A DNA stretch of 64,000 nt from G963677445 sp963677445 (GCA_963677445.2 CAXXGF010000030.1:1-64000), one strand, 5' to 3'; positions 8,302 through 18,639 are shown, counted from the stretch's first letter. Numbers and translations: made by a program. Notes: a model not told the origin generated them from the letters alone.

Positions 8302-9271
8302 TTTCGAGTTCTTCCAGAAACTTCATGAGCAATTCCTCAATTGGCGCGTATTCGGTATGTTTCATCAGTTCCGGTTTAAGTTTTGATGAATTGTGCATTC
8401 CTTTCAGATATCCTGAATAATATTTTCTAAAAGGAATAACAGCGTATTTTTCTTCATCTTTGAATAAAGTTTCATATTTTAAATGACGTAAAGCGGTTTC
8501 AATTCTTTCTCTGATTGTGGGTGGCGGAGGTAATTGCCCATTTTGCATCAGCGTTTTCCCCCTGCTGAAAATCCATGGATTTCCAATAGCTCCCCTGGCA
8601 ATCATCACACCGTCGGCTCCTGTCTTATCAAATGCCCGTTTTACATCTTCAGCCTCCATAACTCCGCCATTGAGAATAACCGGAATGGATACATGTTTTT
8701 TTGCCTTTGGAATCCAGCTCCAGTCCGGCTCTCCTGAATGGGCGTCTGCTCTTGTACGGCAATGAATTGTTAATGCCCTGGCGCCCGCGTCCTCAATCCG
8801 CCTGGCAACATCCTCAATAAAAATACTGTCAGAATCCCAGCCTATTCTCGTTTTAACCGTTACCGGTCTGTCGACTGAATTCACAATCTCCTTTACCATT
8901 TTTTCCATATATGGAGGGTCCTTAAGCAATCCCGCTCCGGCTCCCCTGCGGGCAACCTTTTTCACCCAGCATCCCGCATTAATGTCAATAATATCGGGAT
9001 TTTCAGTTTCTACAATTACCGCTGAGTTTTTCATCGATTCCAGATCGGCCCCGTATATCTGAATACCGACCGGTCTTTCCTCATCACTGATTCTCATCTT
9101 TTTTTCAGTCTTTTTATTCGACCTTACCAGTCCGTCGGAATTAATAAACTCGGTGTAAACGATATCAGCCCCGAATTCTTTACACAGTTTTCTGAAAGCC
9201 GGTCCGGTTACATCCTCCATCGGAGCAAGAAGCAGCGGTTTCTCAAATTCTATTTTATCTATTTTAAACAT
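8264..9271 (-). CDS. dusB: tRNA-dihydrouridine synthase
   Basis: A 335-residue FMN-dependent TIM-barrel enzyme that reduces uridine to dihydrouridine in tRNA D-loops. Visible motifs: LLAPMEDVTGPAFRKLC at the N-terminus, DINAGCWVKKV with the catalytic cysteine at residue 101, TVKTRIGW, HCRTRADAHSGEPDW, LNGGV and the phosphate-binding GVMIARGAIGNPW. The usual proline after the catalytic cysteine is tryptophan. Length is typical for DusB. It is 3 bases downstream of the MFS gene and overlaps the PAP2-like gene, so it is part of a compact operon. Confidence 0.94.
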   Translation of the reverse strand: MFKIDKIEFEKPLLLAPMEDVTGPAFRKLCKEFGADIVYTEFINSDGLVRSNKKTEKKMRISDEERPVGIQIYGADLESMKNSAVIVETENPDIIDINAGCWVKKVARRGAGAGLLKDPPYMEKMVKEIVNSVDRPVTVKTRIGWDSDSIFIEDVARRIEDAGARALTIHCRTRADAHSGEPDWSWIPKAKKHVSIPVILNGGVMEAEDVKRAFDKTGADGVMIARGAIGNPWIFSRGKTLMQNGQLPPPPTIRERIETALRHLKYETLFKDEEKYAVIPFRKYYSGYLKGMHNSSKLKPELMKHTEYAPIEELLMKFLEELENGNSDDERENNR

Positions 9272-9274
9272 TTA

Positions 9275-10459
9275 TCAGGTCCTTTGCAATCTTTCCTTTC
9301 TTAAAAAATAATATGATATAAAGAATGTTAAAAGGGTAAAAACCGCTCCTGTAAAAAAAGGGAACTGATACCCGATAAAATTATAGGCTATTCCTCCCCA
9401 GAAAGGCCCCAGAACCCTGGCGAGTGACGCGAGCGATTGATTTAATCCAAGAATCGCTCCCTGCTCTTTTTCAGGTGAATAGCGCGATATCATACTTAAA
9501 ACAACCGGCTGCAGAATTCCGGTTCCGAAAGTCATTATTACACTTACAACAGCCAGGCCAAAAAAATTCATACCATAAGGCAGAAGCCCCAGACCTGTCA
9601 TCATAAATAGTAAACCGGTAAGCACCAGTTTTCTGTCATCAAATCTTAATGTAATTCGATTAATCATCCCCCCCTGAATGATAGCCGATACAATCCCCAT
9701 CAAAGCGAATAAGTAACCTGTCTGCATATCGGTAAGACCATAAACTTTGTATGTCAGGATGGCAAATGTGCCATATATATTCGCGATGGAAAAAATGATT
9801 ATAAAAAATATTATTATCAGCAGTCCCAGAGAAGGATGGGTAAGAATGCTTTTAACATAATTAAAATTAAAAAAGAGAGTTCTTCTGTTCTCTTCGGCAG
9901 ATGCCTCTTTTTTTGATTCCGGAAGCATAAAAAACGCGAATATCAACGCGAGAAAAGAAAACACTGAAGCTGCATAACCGGCGACGGAATAACCATATTG
10001 CGATAATGCCCCCCCTATAAACGGACCAAAAACAAATCCCAGTCCAAACGCCGCGCCAATTAATCCCATTCCTTTTGATCTCTGTTCTTTTGGCGTCACA
10101 TCAGCAATATACGCCTGGGCTACTCCAATGTTGCTCCCTCCGAATCCGGCAATTAATCTTGAGAGAAGCAAAAGAAAAAATGAATCGGAAATACTGAATA
10201 CAAGATAGGATATTGATGTAATGAACAGAGTGATCAGAATCAGCGGCCTTCGCCCGATTCTGTCCGAAATTTTTCCAAGCAGCGGATTAAAAAGAAATTG
10301 TATAAATGAGTAGGCCGCGACAATAATACCAATGCCAAAATCTGAAATATCCAGGTTTTTACTGGCGAAAGTCGGCAAAATGGGTATAAGGATGCCGAAT
10401 CCCATCAGATCGATAAATACGGTAATAAAAATTACCGATAACGATGATTTATTTCTCAA
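9275..10459 (-). CDS. MFS transporter, TetA-like drug exporter family
   Basis: A 394-residue protein with 12 predicted transmembrane segments. It carries the major facilitator motif A between TM2 and TM3 (GKISDRIGRRPLIL) and the DHA1 antiporter signature in TM5 (AAFGLGFVFGPFIGGALS). Overall it resembles proton-driven TetA/Bmr exporters; the substrate cannot be told from sequence. The start appears to be TTG at 10457-10459, because no ATG precedes the first membrane helix and the next methionine falls within it. It opens the operon with dusB, the PAP2-like gene, polX and apt. Confidence 0.87.
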   Translation of the reverse strand: MRNKSSLSVIFITVFIDLMGFGILIPILPTFASKNLDISDFGIGIIVAAYSFIQFLFNPLLGKISDRIGRRPLILITLFITSISYLVFSISDSFFLLLLSRLIAGFGGSNIGVAQAYIADVTPKEQRSKGMGLIGAAFGLGFVFGPFIGGALSQYGYSVAGYAASVFSFLALIFAFFMLPESKKEASAEENRRTLFFNFNYVKSILTHPSLGLLIIIFFIIIFSIANIYGTFAILTYKVYGLTDMQTGYLFALMGIVSAIIQGGMINRITLRFDDRKLVLTGLLFMMTGLGLLPYGMNFFGLAVVSVIMTFGTGILQPVVLSMISRYSPEKEQGAILGLNQSLASLARVLGPFWGGIAYNFIGYQFPFFTGAVFTLLTFFISYYFLRKERLQRT

Positions 10460-10499
10460 GCCTATTTCCGAATGTTAATCGTTTCACTGAAGCAAAAAC

Positions 10500-11668
10500 C
10501 TACTCAAAAACCACCTTTTCATATTGAAGCTTTTCCGAAAGACCGGTCAAAATTTCAATGGTGTCAAAATAACCTTCTTTCATCAGCTTAATATCCTTTT
10601 CAGTCATAAATTCAGGAAGGCTGCTTATCACATCCTCAACCAGTGGCAAAATAACATATTCACGTCCGTTCACTGTATCTCCTTTAAAAACCCACAGGGG
10701 AATTATTCTTACATCCAGAAGTTTGATATCGCCTGTGTATAAGTTTTTCTGAATATCAAAATATAAGATAACTCCTGTATCAGAATAACGCCATCGTTGA
10801 TTGGATATAAAATTGCCAAGAGAATATGCTACAAACCCGGTATCGATATTCGCGGCATCCGAGTTGTAATAATCCACCGGCTGCATTACATGCGGATGAC
10901 TGCCGAGAATAATATCAGCTCCATATGATTGAATTCTTTTTACAATTTTTTTCTGGTAGTAATTTTGGCTCCTTCTGGTATTCATCACCAAAATGAAGAT
11001 AAACTATAACAACTTCCGCGTCCCCTTTTCTGGCAATTTCGATATCCCTTCTTATCGAAGCTGTATCTATTCTGGCCAGCATATGCTCCGAACCTTTCTC
11101 AACAGGCATTCCGTTATTGCTGTAAGTATAGCTTAAAATTGAAAATTTCATTCCCTTCAGTTCAATCACTCGCGCGATGTCCCGTTCTTCGGGGTGAATA
11201 AATGTCCCCGATCTTAACATTCCAAGCTGTTCAATCAGCCCGGCAGTTCTTCTGATGCCTTCCGCTCCCATGTCCCTCGAATGATTATTGGCAGTGATCT
11301 ATCATGTCAAATCCCGAAGCGGCAAGATCATCCAAAAACTGATCGGGAGTATTAAAAATGGGAAATCCTGTATATGGATGTTTATCCCCGGCCATCACTG
11401 TTTCAAGATTGCCAATCATAAAATCAGGATATTCAAGGTATTTTTTTATCATCCGGTAAACAGGTTTAAAATTAAAACTGTCTTTTCCGGCTTTCGCGTA
11501 CTTGAATTGAGTGGAATGGCACATTATATCACCGACCATTCCGAATTTTACCACAACAGTTGAATCACTTCGCGCCTGAAGCTGCGGAGAGATCAGCCTC
11601 GCGGGCATTACAAAATTGAGTAATAACGCGGAGACAAAAATTAAAAGAATGATAATAACTTGTTTCAT
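10500..11668 (-). pseudogene. CapA-family metallophosphatase-like protein, frameshifted
   Basis: Three consecutive frames give one CapA/PgsA-like protein of about 390 residues. The N-terminal third (signal helix from ATG 11668, then KFGMVGDIMCHSTQ and IGNLETV) ends at a stop near 11284. The homology resumes one frame over with ANNHSRDMGAEGIRRT, runs through YLHFGDEY, then shifts again near 10965-10985 into IILGSHPHVMQP and SLGNFISNQRW. These are the calcineurin-like motifs of CapA proteins, which in Bacillus take part in poly-gamma-glutamate export; elsewhere the role is unclear. Both breaks are net one-base shifts with no loss of conserved residues, so sequence error is likely. Confidence 0.82.
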
Positions 11669-11691
11669 GTGTAATAAACAGATCAATAATT

Positions 11692-11776
11692 AAAAAAAAG
11701 AAGGAGCCGGCCATAGGATTTGGCAGCCTATTGGTTCCTTCAAAATTTAATTCTGCATCCATGCAGTCTGGCCGGC
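11692..11776 (-). terminator. Long-loop terminator hairpin after H1-like gene
   Basis: GCCGGCCA at 11706-11713 pairs perfectly with TGGCCGGC at 11769-11776, enclosing a 55-base loop that itself has short pairings. On the minus strand it is followed by a long T run. The position 12 bases after the H1-like stop fits termination of a short abundant transcript. Confidence 0.55.
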
Positions 11777-11788
11777 TTTGAGTGATAA

Positions 11789-11977
11789 TTATCCTTCTTT
11801 CCGTTTGGATTTCAAGTCCTGGATTTCGACTCTCATATCCTGAGCCATGTTTTTTAACTCACTCAGTCCTTTACGAAGCCGTGTACCTGCGGCTGCTTGT
11901 TCCTTGATGTAGAATTTTTCCACATCCGATTCCATGGACTTTAAGAAATCCAGCATCTGTTGGTACTTTTCGCTCAT
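11789..11977 (-). CDS. Histone H1-like DNA-binding protein (Bacteroidota type)
   Basis: A 62-residue, lysine- and arginine-rich, all-helical protein. The central run AAGTRLRKGLSELKNMAQ and the EKFYIK segment before it are the hallmark of the small histone H1-like (Hc1-type) proteins found widely in Bacteroidota and relatives, thought to compact DNA. There is no signal peptide or membrane segment. It is a single-gene unit between the FeS oxidoreductase gene and the CapA-like gene, followed by a strong hairpin. The family call rests on the conserved core; its role in this organism is inferred. Confidence 0.82.
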   Translation of the reverse strand: MSEKYQQMLDFLKSMESDVEKFYIKEQAAAGTRLRKGLSELKNMAQDMRVEIQDLKSKRKEG

Positions 11978-12005
11978 GAAAATCCCCTGATATATTTATT
12001 GGTTG

Positions 12006-14024
12006 TTATTTGAGATTCTCTGAAACTATTTCGGCAATATCCTTAACCTTTACTTCATCCGATTTATCAAATGTTTTCAAACCATCTGAAAACATTGTCA
12101 TGCAGAAAGGACAGGCAGAGGCAATAGTATCGGGATTTGTTTCCAAAGCCTCCCGGGTTCTTTCCTCATTTATTCTTTTGCCTTCAAGCTCTTCCATGAA
12201 CATGCGTCCTCCGCCTGCTCCGCAGCAAAATCCTTTGTCGTGGTTTCTTCCCATTTCGGAAGTGCTTATTCCGTCGACACTTTGCAGTATCTGCCTCGGT
12301 TCATCATAGATATTATTGTATCGGCCGAGATAACATGAATCATGAAAGGTTACTTTTTCAGTTTCAGAATTATTTAAACTAATTTTCTTTTCTTTTATCA
12401 GATCATTGATCAGTTCGGTATGGTGAATTACTTCGAAATTGCCACCAAACTGAGGATACTCATTTTTTAATGTGTTAAAACAGTGAGGACATGCCGTAAC
12501 AATTTTTTTAACACCATAACCGTTGAGAACTTCCACATTTTCCTGAATCATCATTTGCGCAAGGTATTCATTACCCAAACGCCTCGCGGTATCGCCGTTG
12601 CATTTTTTCTTCTGAGCCAAGTATTCTGAAATCAACTCCCCCTTTTTTCATTATTTCAGTGAAAGCTACCGAAACTTTTTGATAGCGGGAATCGAACGAA
12701 CCGGCACAGCCAACCCAGAACAGCATATCACAGTTACTGTCTTCGGCCATTGTTTTAACATCCAGTCCTTCAGTCCATTCAGCTCTGTCCTGGGGATTAA
12801 ACGCCCAGGGATTAAAATTTGTTTCAAGATTTTTGAACACTGAATTTAATTCATTTGGAAAACTGGCTTCCATTAAAACAAGATTTCTTCGCATATCTAT
12901 TATCGAATCAACATGTTCTATTGTCACCGGGCATTCCTGCACACAGGCCATACAGGTTGTGCAGGCCCATAGTTCATCAGCGGTAATATAATCATTAACT
13001 AATGTTTTATCTGTAATACCTTCCTTCTCCTCCACACCCGAAAGCATCAGGGGAGCCTTTTCTTCCAGTCTGTGCCTTATATCCACAATGATTTTTCTTG
13101 GAGATAAAGCCTTGCCTGTGTTTGCTGCCGGGCATGATGCTGTGCATCTGCCGCATTCGGTACAGGCATAACCGTCGAGAAGCTGTTTCCAGCTTAAATG
13201 CTCAATATCTGCGGCGCCGAATTGTTCCGCTTCCTCATCCTCCAGATCAATCGATTTTAACGCATATTTTCTATCACCCGTTTTAGAAAGTTAATATACA
13301 TTTGGAATCGATGTTATAACATGGAAATGTTTTGAATATGGAAGGAAATTCATAAACCCGAATATCACGAGAATATGAATCCACCAGAATATTTCATACC
13401 ATTGCTGAGCATTATCCGACACAGGATTGAAGAAAAAACCGGCCAGCCAGTGTGAAACCGGTCTCAGTTCCCACTCCGTTGCCATAAAATTATTCATGGA
13501 GTACTGAGCCATATTCTGGCCAAACATCGATATTACAAACTATTGTAATCAGTGAAAGAATAAAAATCGCGTCAATTTTTCCTTTTAAACCAACTTCCAG
13601 TCTTTCAACTCTAAAAATTATTCTCCTCGAATATGAAACTAATAATACAAAAAGAAGAGACAAAGACAGAAAGATATCCTGACAAAGATATCCAGCAGTA
13701 ATCAATGAAAATACCGGTCCGAGAAAATGGAAACGAAAATCCTGAATAAAATCCCTGAATTATTGCCTCCAGCACCGCAAAAACGAAAACCATGAATCCC
13801 CAGAAGATGATGAAGTGGAGAATTCCCGCTAATGGTTCGCGAAGTAATTTGCTCTGTCCGAATGCTACCCGAAGAACATTGCTGAATCTCTCACCCGGTT
13901 TATCAGTTCTGTTTGTTCAGGTAACCCGATTTTTAGGTACCCGATTTTCTTCATTAAACTAAAAACATGGGAAACCAAATGAACCAATAAAAACTAAAAT
14001 GAACAATATATTCTTTAATTCCAT
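12006..14024 (-). pseudogene. Membrane FeS oxidoreductase (HdrDE / ETF:menaquinone oxidoreductase type), multiply frameshifted
   Basis: Joining successive frames gives one protein of about 670 residues, starting MELKNILFILVF at ATG 14024. An N-terminal NarI-like membrane part (FIIFWGFMVFVFAVLEA, later WWIHILVIFGFMNFLPYSKHFH) is followed by two 4Fe-4S motifs (CTECGRCTASCPA, CTTCMACVQECPV) and two cysteine-rich CCG domains (LFWVGCAGSFD, HDSCYLGRYN, CCGAGGGRMF). This is the architecture of HdrDE-like proteins, including the ETF:menaquinone oxidoreductase that feeds electrons from acyl-CoA dehydrogenases to quinone; the acyl-CoA dehydrogenase at 15693 fits that role. I count about six net one-base shifts, near 12600, 13293, 13510, 13690, 13740 and 13970, with no missing motif. 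Confidence 0.82.
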
Positions 14025-14051
14025 CTCGAATCCGGTATTTTCACAAATATT

Positions 14052-14630
14052 TTATGCTGGCAGTTTGGGAAATTTTTTTGAGGCGACTGTATAAATACTT
14101 ATCGCTGAAGCTATTTTTATCAAATCCCATATTGAGAAAATAAGAGCTCCTGAATAAAGCGCTTCACTGAAGTTTCCACCGAAAAACAAGCTGAGATAAA
14201 GAGTTCCGGTAAAAAGTATGACAATAGCGCCTAAAAGCATTGAAAATGCAACTGTAAGAAAACTGTTATCTTTTCTGACCACATAACCAACAAGAAATGC
14301 GGCTAAAGGAAATGCGAGCAGATATCCGCCTGTCGGTCCGAATAATTCCTGCGGGCCAAAACTAAATTCGGCAAATACCGGAATTCCAATAAGGCCTGCT
14401 CCCAGGTATGCTATCTGGCTGTACATACCATTCCTGGCGCCGAGAAATGCTCCGGATAAAAGCACAAGCATCGTCTGAAGTGTAAATGGCACCGGCCGTA
14501 CAGGAACCGCAACCTGTGCCGATAAAACGGTTAATATTGAGAAAGAAATCACCCAAAATAATCCGGAAGATTTTACCCGCCGTAAAATTTCTGCCAGGCT
14601 GCCGGTTTTGGAGTATAGTTTCACTGTCAT
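14052..14630 (-). CDS. bioY: Biotin transporter BioY
   Basis: A 192-residue, six-helix substrate-binding S component of energy-coupling-factor transporters, specific for biotin. The family core is plain: VRPVPFTLQTMLVLLSGAFLGARNG, then YLGAGLIGIPVFAEF and GPTGGYLLAFPLAAFLVGY. No ECF ATPase or T component is nearby, so it works alone or with a shared module. It is intact, although genes on either side are frameshifted. It follows the alpha/beta hydrolase by 20 bases on the same strand. Confidence 0.94.
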   Translation of the reverse strand: MTVKLYSKTGSLAEILRRVKSSGLFWVISFSILTVLSAQVAVPVRPVPFTLQTMLVLLSGAFLGARNGMYSQIAYLGAGLIGIPVFAEFSFGPQELFGPTGGYLLAFPLAAFLVGYVVRKDNSFLTVAFSMLLGAIVILFTGTLYLSLFFGGNFSEALYSGALIFSIWDLIKIASAISIYTVASKKFPKLPA

Positions 14631-14650
14631 TATTACCTCTGAATTTTATT

Positions 14651-15475
14651 TTATTTTATTTTTCTGATAAATTTTATTGTCTGTTCTAATAAATAATCAA
14701 ATTTATTGTTACTTTCCTGAAAAGGATGGACAGTATTAAATGTATGTCCGGCTCCTTCAATAATTTTCAACTCAGTAATGTTTTTATCTGACGCTTCATA
14801 TAACATTTCTGCTTCCGGCAAAGGAACAGCCAAATCCTGATCTCCGTGAAGTATCAGCCATTCTTTATTAAGCTTTTCAGCAGCTTTAATTAAATCAAGC
14901 TTTTTAATGTTTTTATTGAGATCTTCGAGAAAAGATTTATTCATTCTCATTACCTGGCCGGTTCGCTGATTGACAACTTCAAAAAAACCGGTCGCGAGCC
15001 AATCTTTCTTTTGTCTTTCCGAAAACCTGTCAGCTTTTGCTATAGCGGCCCAGGTTATAAGGCCCTTCACTGCCCGATGTCCGGCGCATAACAATGCCAC
15101 TCCCCCTCCCCGGCTGTGGCCAAGAAGGAAAACAGGCTGGTTGCTGACCGGGCCAAAATAGCCTGATATGGTTAATTCAATAATCGTATTGAGCTCATCA
15201 ACCTCACGTGACAATGTGTTTTCCGCAAATTTGTCAATTCTGGTAAATTCGGTTGAATTGCCTTCTATTCCATTTCGGCTGAAATTAAATGTTACCACAA
15301 AACATCCGGATTCAGCGAGGATTTTTCCTGCTTCCGGAACAAACCCCCAGTCTTTGAAACCTTTGAATCCATGCGCGTATATCACATTAGGTCCCTTGCC
15401 GAGGTTCTCCTCACCATAAACGGTGATGTTTATTGTTTCATTATCAAATGTGTCTGTTTTATAGTTAACACTCAT
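14651..15475 (-). CDS. Alpha/beta hydrolase, dienelactone/acyl-peptidase-like
   Basis: A 274-residue cytosolic alpha/beta hydrolase. It has the oxyanion HGFKGFKDWGF region near the N-terminus, the nucleophile elbow GHSRGGG, an acid in HGDQDLAVPLPEAE and the catalytic histidine in GAGHTFN. There is no signal peptide. The HGFKGFKDW wording is common to a family of uncharacterised bacterial esterases or acyl hydrolases, so substrate is unknown. It is intact and lies directly upstream of bioY on the same strand, divergent from the acyl-CoA dehydrogenase. Confidence 0.85.
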   Translation of the reverse strand: MSVNYKTDTFDNETINITVYGEENLGKGPNVIYAHGFKGFKDWGFVPEAGKILAESGCFVVTFNFSRNGIEGNSTEFTRIDKFAENTLSREVDELNTIIELTISGYFGPVSNQPVFLLGHSRGGGVALLCAGHRAVKGLITWAAIAKADRFSERQKKDWLATGFFEVVNQRTGQVMRMNKSFLEDLNKNIKKLDLIKAAEKLNKEWLILHGDQDLAVPLPEAEMLYEASDKNITELKIIEGAGHTFNTVHPFQESNNKFDYLLEQTIKFIRKIK

Positions 15476-15692
15476 GCTTTCTATATTACCGGAAATTGAG
15501 ATACTATCGTCAAATATACCAATTAAGCTAACAAATTTAACAATTCGGTAAATTAAAAGAAATTTATTTTTATAAAAAGCTCAGTTTTGGATATATTTTG
15601 AATACCAATAAAGTGATTTTATGATCGCCCGATTCATTAAACAGTGTACAAATAACTTATTTCTTATACTACTTAACAGAAAGTAATAACGA

Positions 15693-16840
15693 ATGGATTT
15701 TAATTTTTCAGAAGATTTGGAATTATTACGCCAATCTGTAAGAGAATTTGCGGATTCGGAAATTAAACCACTGGCAGCCTCAATTGATATCAACGAAGAG
15801 GTGCCGCGGGAATTAATAAAAAAAATTGCTGAAATGGGCTTGCTCGGAACAGGCTTTCCTGAAAAATATAACGGCGGAGGTTTTGGGGAAACAGGATATT
15901 GTATCGCGCAGGAGGAAGTAACAAAAGCCTGCGGCTCCACCGCGGCATTAATCGGAGCTCAATCATTCCATTGGCGCTAACGCGATTTTTATAGGAGGTT
16001 CAGAATATCTTAAAGAAAAATATTTACCCTCTCTTTGCGCCGGGGAAAAACTTGCCGCTTTCGCCCTTACCGAAGCTGAAGCCGGTTCTGACGCCTTCAA
16101 TCTTAAAACCTCCGCCCGGTTTACTGATGGACGCTGGGTGCTTAACGGCGAAAAAATATGGATTACAAACGCCGGAATCGCTGACGTGTTTTCCGTTTTT
16201 GCCCGCACTCCCAAAGGTATTACCGGGTTTGTTGTGGAAAAAGATTTTCCGGGAATTACAATTGGTCCCGAAAGAAAAAAAACTTGGAATTAGAGGAAGT
16301 GTAACAAATTCGATAAATTTCTATAATGTAGAAGTGCCTAAAGAAAATATGATTGGCGCTGACGGTCGTGGATTTTTAATCGCTATGTCGACTCTCGACG
16401 CCGGCAGACTTGGCATCGGGGCCTGCTGCGTTGGAGCCGCCAAAGAAATGCTGGAAATATCGGTGCAATACGCGAATCAACGCAGGCAGTTTAATCAGCC
16501 GATAAGCAAGTTCCAGGCTGTCCAGTTTATGCTTGCAGAGATGACAATAAAAATTTACGCGATGGAAAGTATGCTCTATCGCGCGGCGTCAAAATATGAT
16601 GAAAAAGCGGATATAAGCAATGATGCCGCCATTGTTAAACTTTTCTGCTCGGAAGGAGTGTCGGAAGTTGCCGATATGGCCCTGCAGATTCATGGCGGCA
16701 TGGGATTTTCAAGAGAAATCCCCGTTGAACGTTTTTACAGAGATGCCCGGATACTCAGAATTTTTGAAGGCACCAGTGAAATTCAGAAGCTGATTATCAG
16801 CAGAAAAACAATTAAAAATAATGGAAAATGGAAAATTTAA
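15693..16840 (+). pseudogene. Acyl-CoA dehydrogenase, frameshifted
   Basis: An FAD-dependent acyl-CoA dehydrogenase of about 380 residues for the first step of beta-oxidation or a branched-chain pathway. Three frames together give the full family: FSEDLELLRQSVREFADSEI; then, after a shift near 15965-15975, AFALTEAEAGSDAFNL and the WITNAG strand; then, after a shift near 16262-16275, MSTLDAGRLGIGA, QRRQFNQPISKFQAVQFMLA, and RIFEGTSEIQ with the catalytic glutamate in FEGT. No conserved segment is missing. The stop at 16838-16840 directly abuts the hisA start. The electron acceptor is probably ETF and then the FeS oxidoreductase at 12006-14024. Confidence 0.85.
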
Positions 16841-17597
16841 ATGCCCGGTTTTCTGGTTATACCTTCGATTGACATCAAGGATGGAAAAACTGTAAGAGTT
16901 GTTCAGGGAATCCCTGAAACTTAACTGCCCGGAATATAATAATGATCCGGTGGAAACAGCCCTGCTCTGGAGAGCAGAAAATGCCAAGTGTATTCATGTT
17001 GTTGATTTTGCGACGCGGCCCTCAATCATTCTCATAAAAATTTTGAAATAATAAATGAAATTTGTGAGTCAGTTATTATTCCGGTGCAGCTTGGAGGAGG
17101 TATCCGAAGTTTTGATGACGCAAAGGAAGCGATGGAGCTGGGAGTATTCCGGCTTATTGTCGGTTCACTTGCTTTTGAAAAGCCTGAAGAATTCAAAAAA
17201 ATCATTGAAACTTTTTCTCCCGGTAAAATTGTCGCTGCCATTGATATTATCAATGAGGAAGTTGTTACTCACGGAAGACTTCATAAAACCGGGATGCATT
17301 TCCTCGACTATGCCGAAAAGCTGAAAAACCTCGGCGCCGGAAGATTTTTAGTCACTGATGTTAAAAGAAACGGCATGTTATCGGGACCTAACCTTGAACT
17401 TTCGAAAAAAGTTGCGGATATTACAGGAGGAAAGGTAACACTTTCAGGAGGCGTCGGTAATGTCACTGATTTGTGGAATGTTCGAAATGCGGAAAAAGAT
17501 GGAATAGACTCGGTGGTTATCGGCAGAGCGTTTTACGAAAACAGGTTTCTCCTGCATGAAAATTTGGCGTGTTGCCGAATCAGGATTATTTAATTAG
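16841..17597 (+). pseudogene. hisA: HisA-type phosphoribosylformimino-AICAR-ribotide isomerase, frameshifted
   Basis: A (beta/alpha)8 isomerase of histidine biosynthesis assembled from several frames. It starts at the ATG immediately after the dehydrogenase stop (IPSIDIKDGKTVRVVQG), shifts near 16918, shifts again near 17018 (a missing G restores DFGDAALNHSHKNFE), continues intact as VIIPVQLGGGIRSFDDAKEA, DVKRNGMLSGPN and LSGGVG, and shifts once more near 17550 so that the natural end reads NRFPCMKIWRVAESGLFN. Both catalytic acids lie in conserved segments. It stands away from any other his gene, so a HisA-like enzyme with another substrate is possible, though the residues look ordinary. Confidence 0.78.
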
Positions 17598-17606
17598 GAA
17601 AATATC

Positions 17607-18171
17607 ATGGATAAACCTTCTGATTTTATACGTGCGAGCAGTTTTTGGGCTAATATGTTCAAGTCTCCCGATAACAAAACCGATCTGGAAAATGTTCTCA
17701 TGGCCATGCCTCCTTTCAAAGGATTTGACAGAAAACATACCAAACTTTTCATGCAGCTTATTCATGACCGGTTATATCAGGCAAATGAGTATATTTTTTA
17801 CCAGGGTGACCCCGGTATTTGCCTGTATATTATCCGTGACGGCGAGGTTTTAATTTCACAGACTGATGAATTTGGCCTCGAACACGAACTGGTTAAGTTT
17901 TCAAGAGGGGATTTTTTCGGGGAACTTGCTCTTATTGATGATGAATTTCGTTCAGCCTCAGCAGTCGCACTTAAAGAGACTCATATCGCTGTCATCTTCA
18001 AACCAGATCTTGATGAGTTCATCGAAAAGTTTCCAAGACATGGGATTTCAATTCTAAGAGGTATTTCGCAGATTATCGCAACACGTCCTGAGAAATGTAA
18101 ACCAGGATTATATGACCTGTTATCACTCTCTCTTAAAAATTCAGGAGGAATCAGGAGATGGAAAAGATTAA
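17607..18171 (+). CDS. Cyclic nucleotide-binding domain protein (CRP-like sensor without HTH)
   Basis: About 187 residues containing one cyclic-nucleotide-binding domain (roughly 35-150): ANEYIFYQGDPGICLYIIRDGEV, the phosphate-cassette-like FFGELALIDDEFRSASAVA, and a final helix. No DNA-binding domain follows, so it may bind cNMP and act on a partner protein. A one-base shift near 18090 hides the true end: the correct frame reads LRNVNQDYMTCYHSLL and stops at 18169-18171, overlapping the next start by 14 bases. Read without that correction the frame runs into the following gene and gives a false 339-residue fusion. An AGGA ribosome site precedes the ATG. Confidence 0.78.
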
Positions 18172-18626
18172 TAAAATTCTTGCCCCGATTGATTTTTCAG
18201 ATTTTTCCAAGCACGCTCTCAAATATTCCGTTGAAATGGCCGAGCACTTCAGCGCCGAACTTTTTCCTTATTTATGTTATCGAGCCATCCTTTTACCCTG
18301 CTGATTTCAGCATGGGACAAATTTCTGTTCCATCAGCTGAACTTGAAACAATAAAACATGCCCGTGAACAACTCGATTTGCTTGCCGAAGAAAAAATCGG
18401 TAACCGGGTAAAGTATCTTACCATGATTAAAACCGGCAGGCCTTTTGTTGAAATTATCGATACCGCATCGGAAGAAGATATTGACCTTATTATTATTTCA
18501 ACTCATGGTCATACCGGTATGGAGCACCTTCTTTTTGGAAGCACTGCCGAGAAAGTTGTAAGAAAAGCTCCCTGCCCCGTGCTTACTTTAAGAGAACCAT
18601 TGAAAGGATTCCGATTCAGAGGTTAA
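18158..18626 (+). CDS. Universal stress protein (UspA family), one frameshift
   Basis: About 155 residues of the UspA fold. The true start is the ATG at 18158, preceded by a strong GGAGGAATCAGGAG ribosome site and giving KILAPIDFSDFSKHALKYS. An extra C near 18263-18268 moves the reading frame, after which FLIYVIEPSFYPADFS and the ATP-binding signature STHGHTGMEHLLFGSTAEKVVRKAPCPVLT follow correctly. The GHTGx9GS motif indicates an ATP-binding member. It overlaps the end of the cyclic-nucleotide-binding gene and is followed 13 bases later by the eIF2B-like gene, so all are likely co-transcribed. Confidence 0.85.
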
Positions 18627-18639
18627 ATACAGATAAATT

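Noticed and set aside
16052..16270. An alternative N-terminus for the acyl-CoA dehydrogenase
   Set aside because: The Pro/Leu-rich reading is out of frame; the neighbouring frame encodes the conserved FAD-binding segment TEAEAGSD and WITNAG.
17607..18626. A 339-residue fusion of a cyclic-nucleotide-binding domain with a universal stress protein
   Set aside because: The joint contains nonsense sequence, and correcting one base near 18090 and one near 18265 gives two normal proteins with a strong ribosome site at 18144-18157 and their own start and stop.
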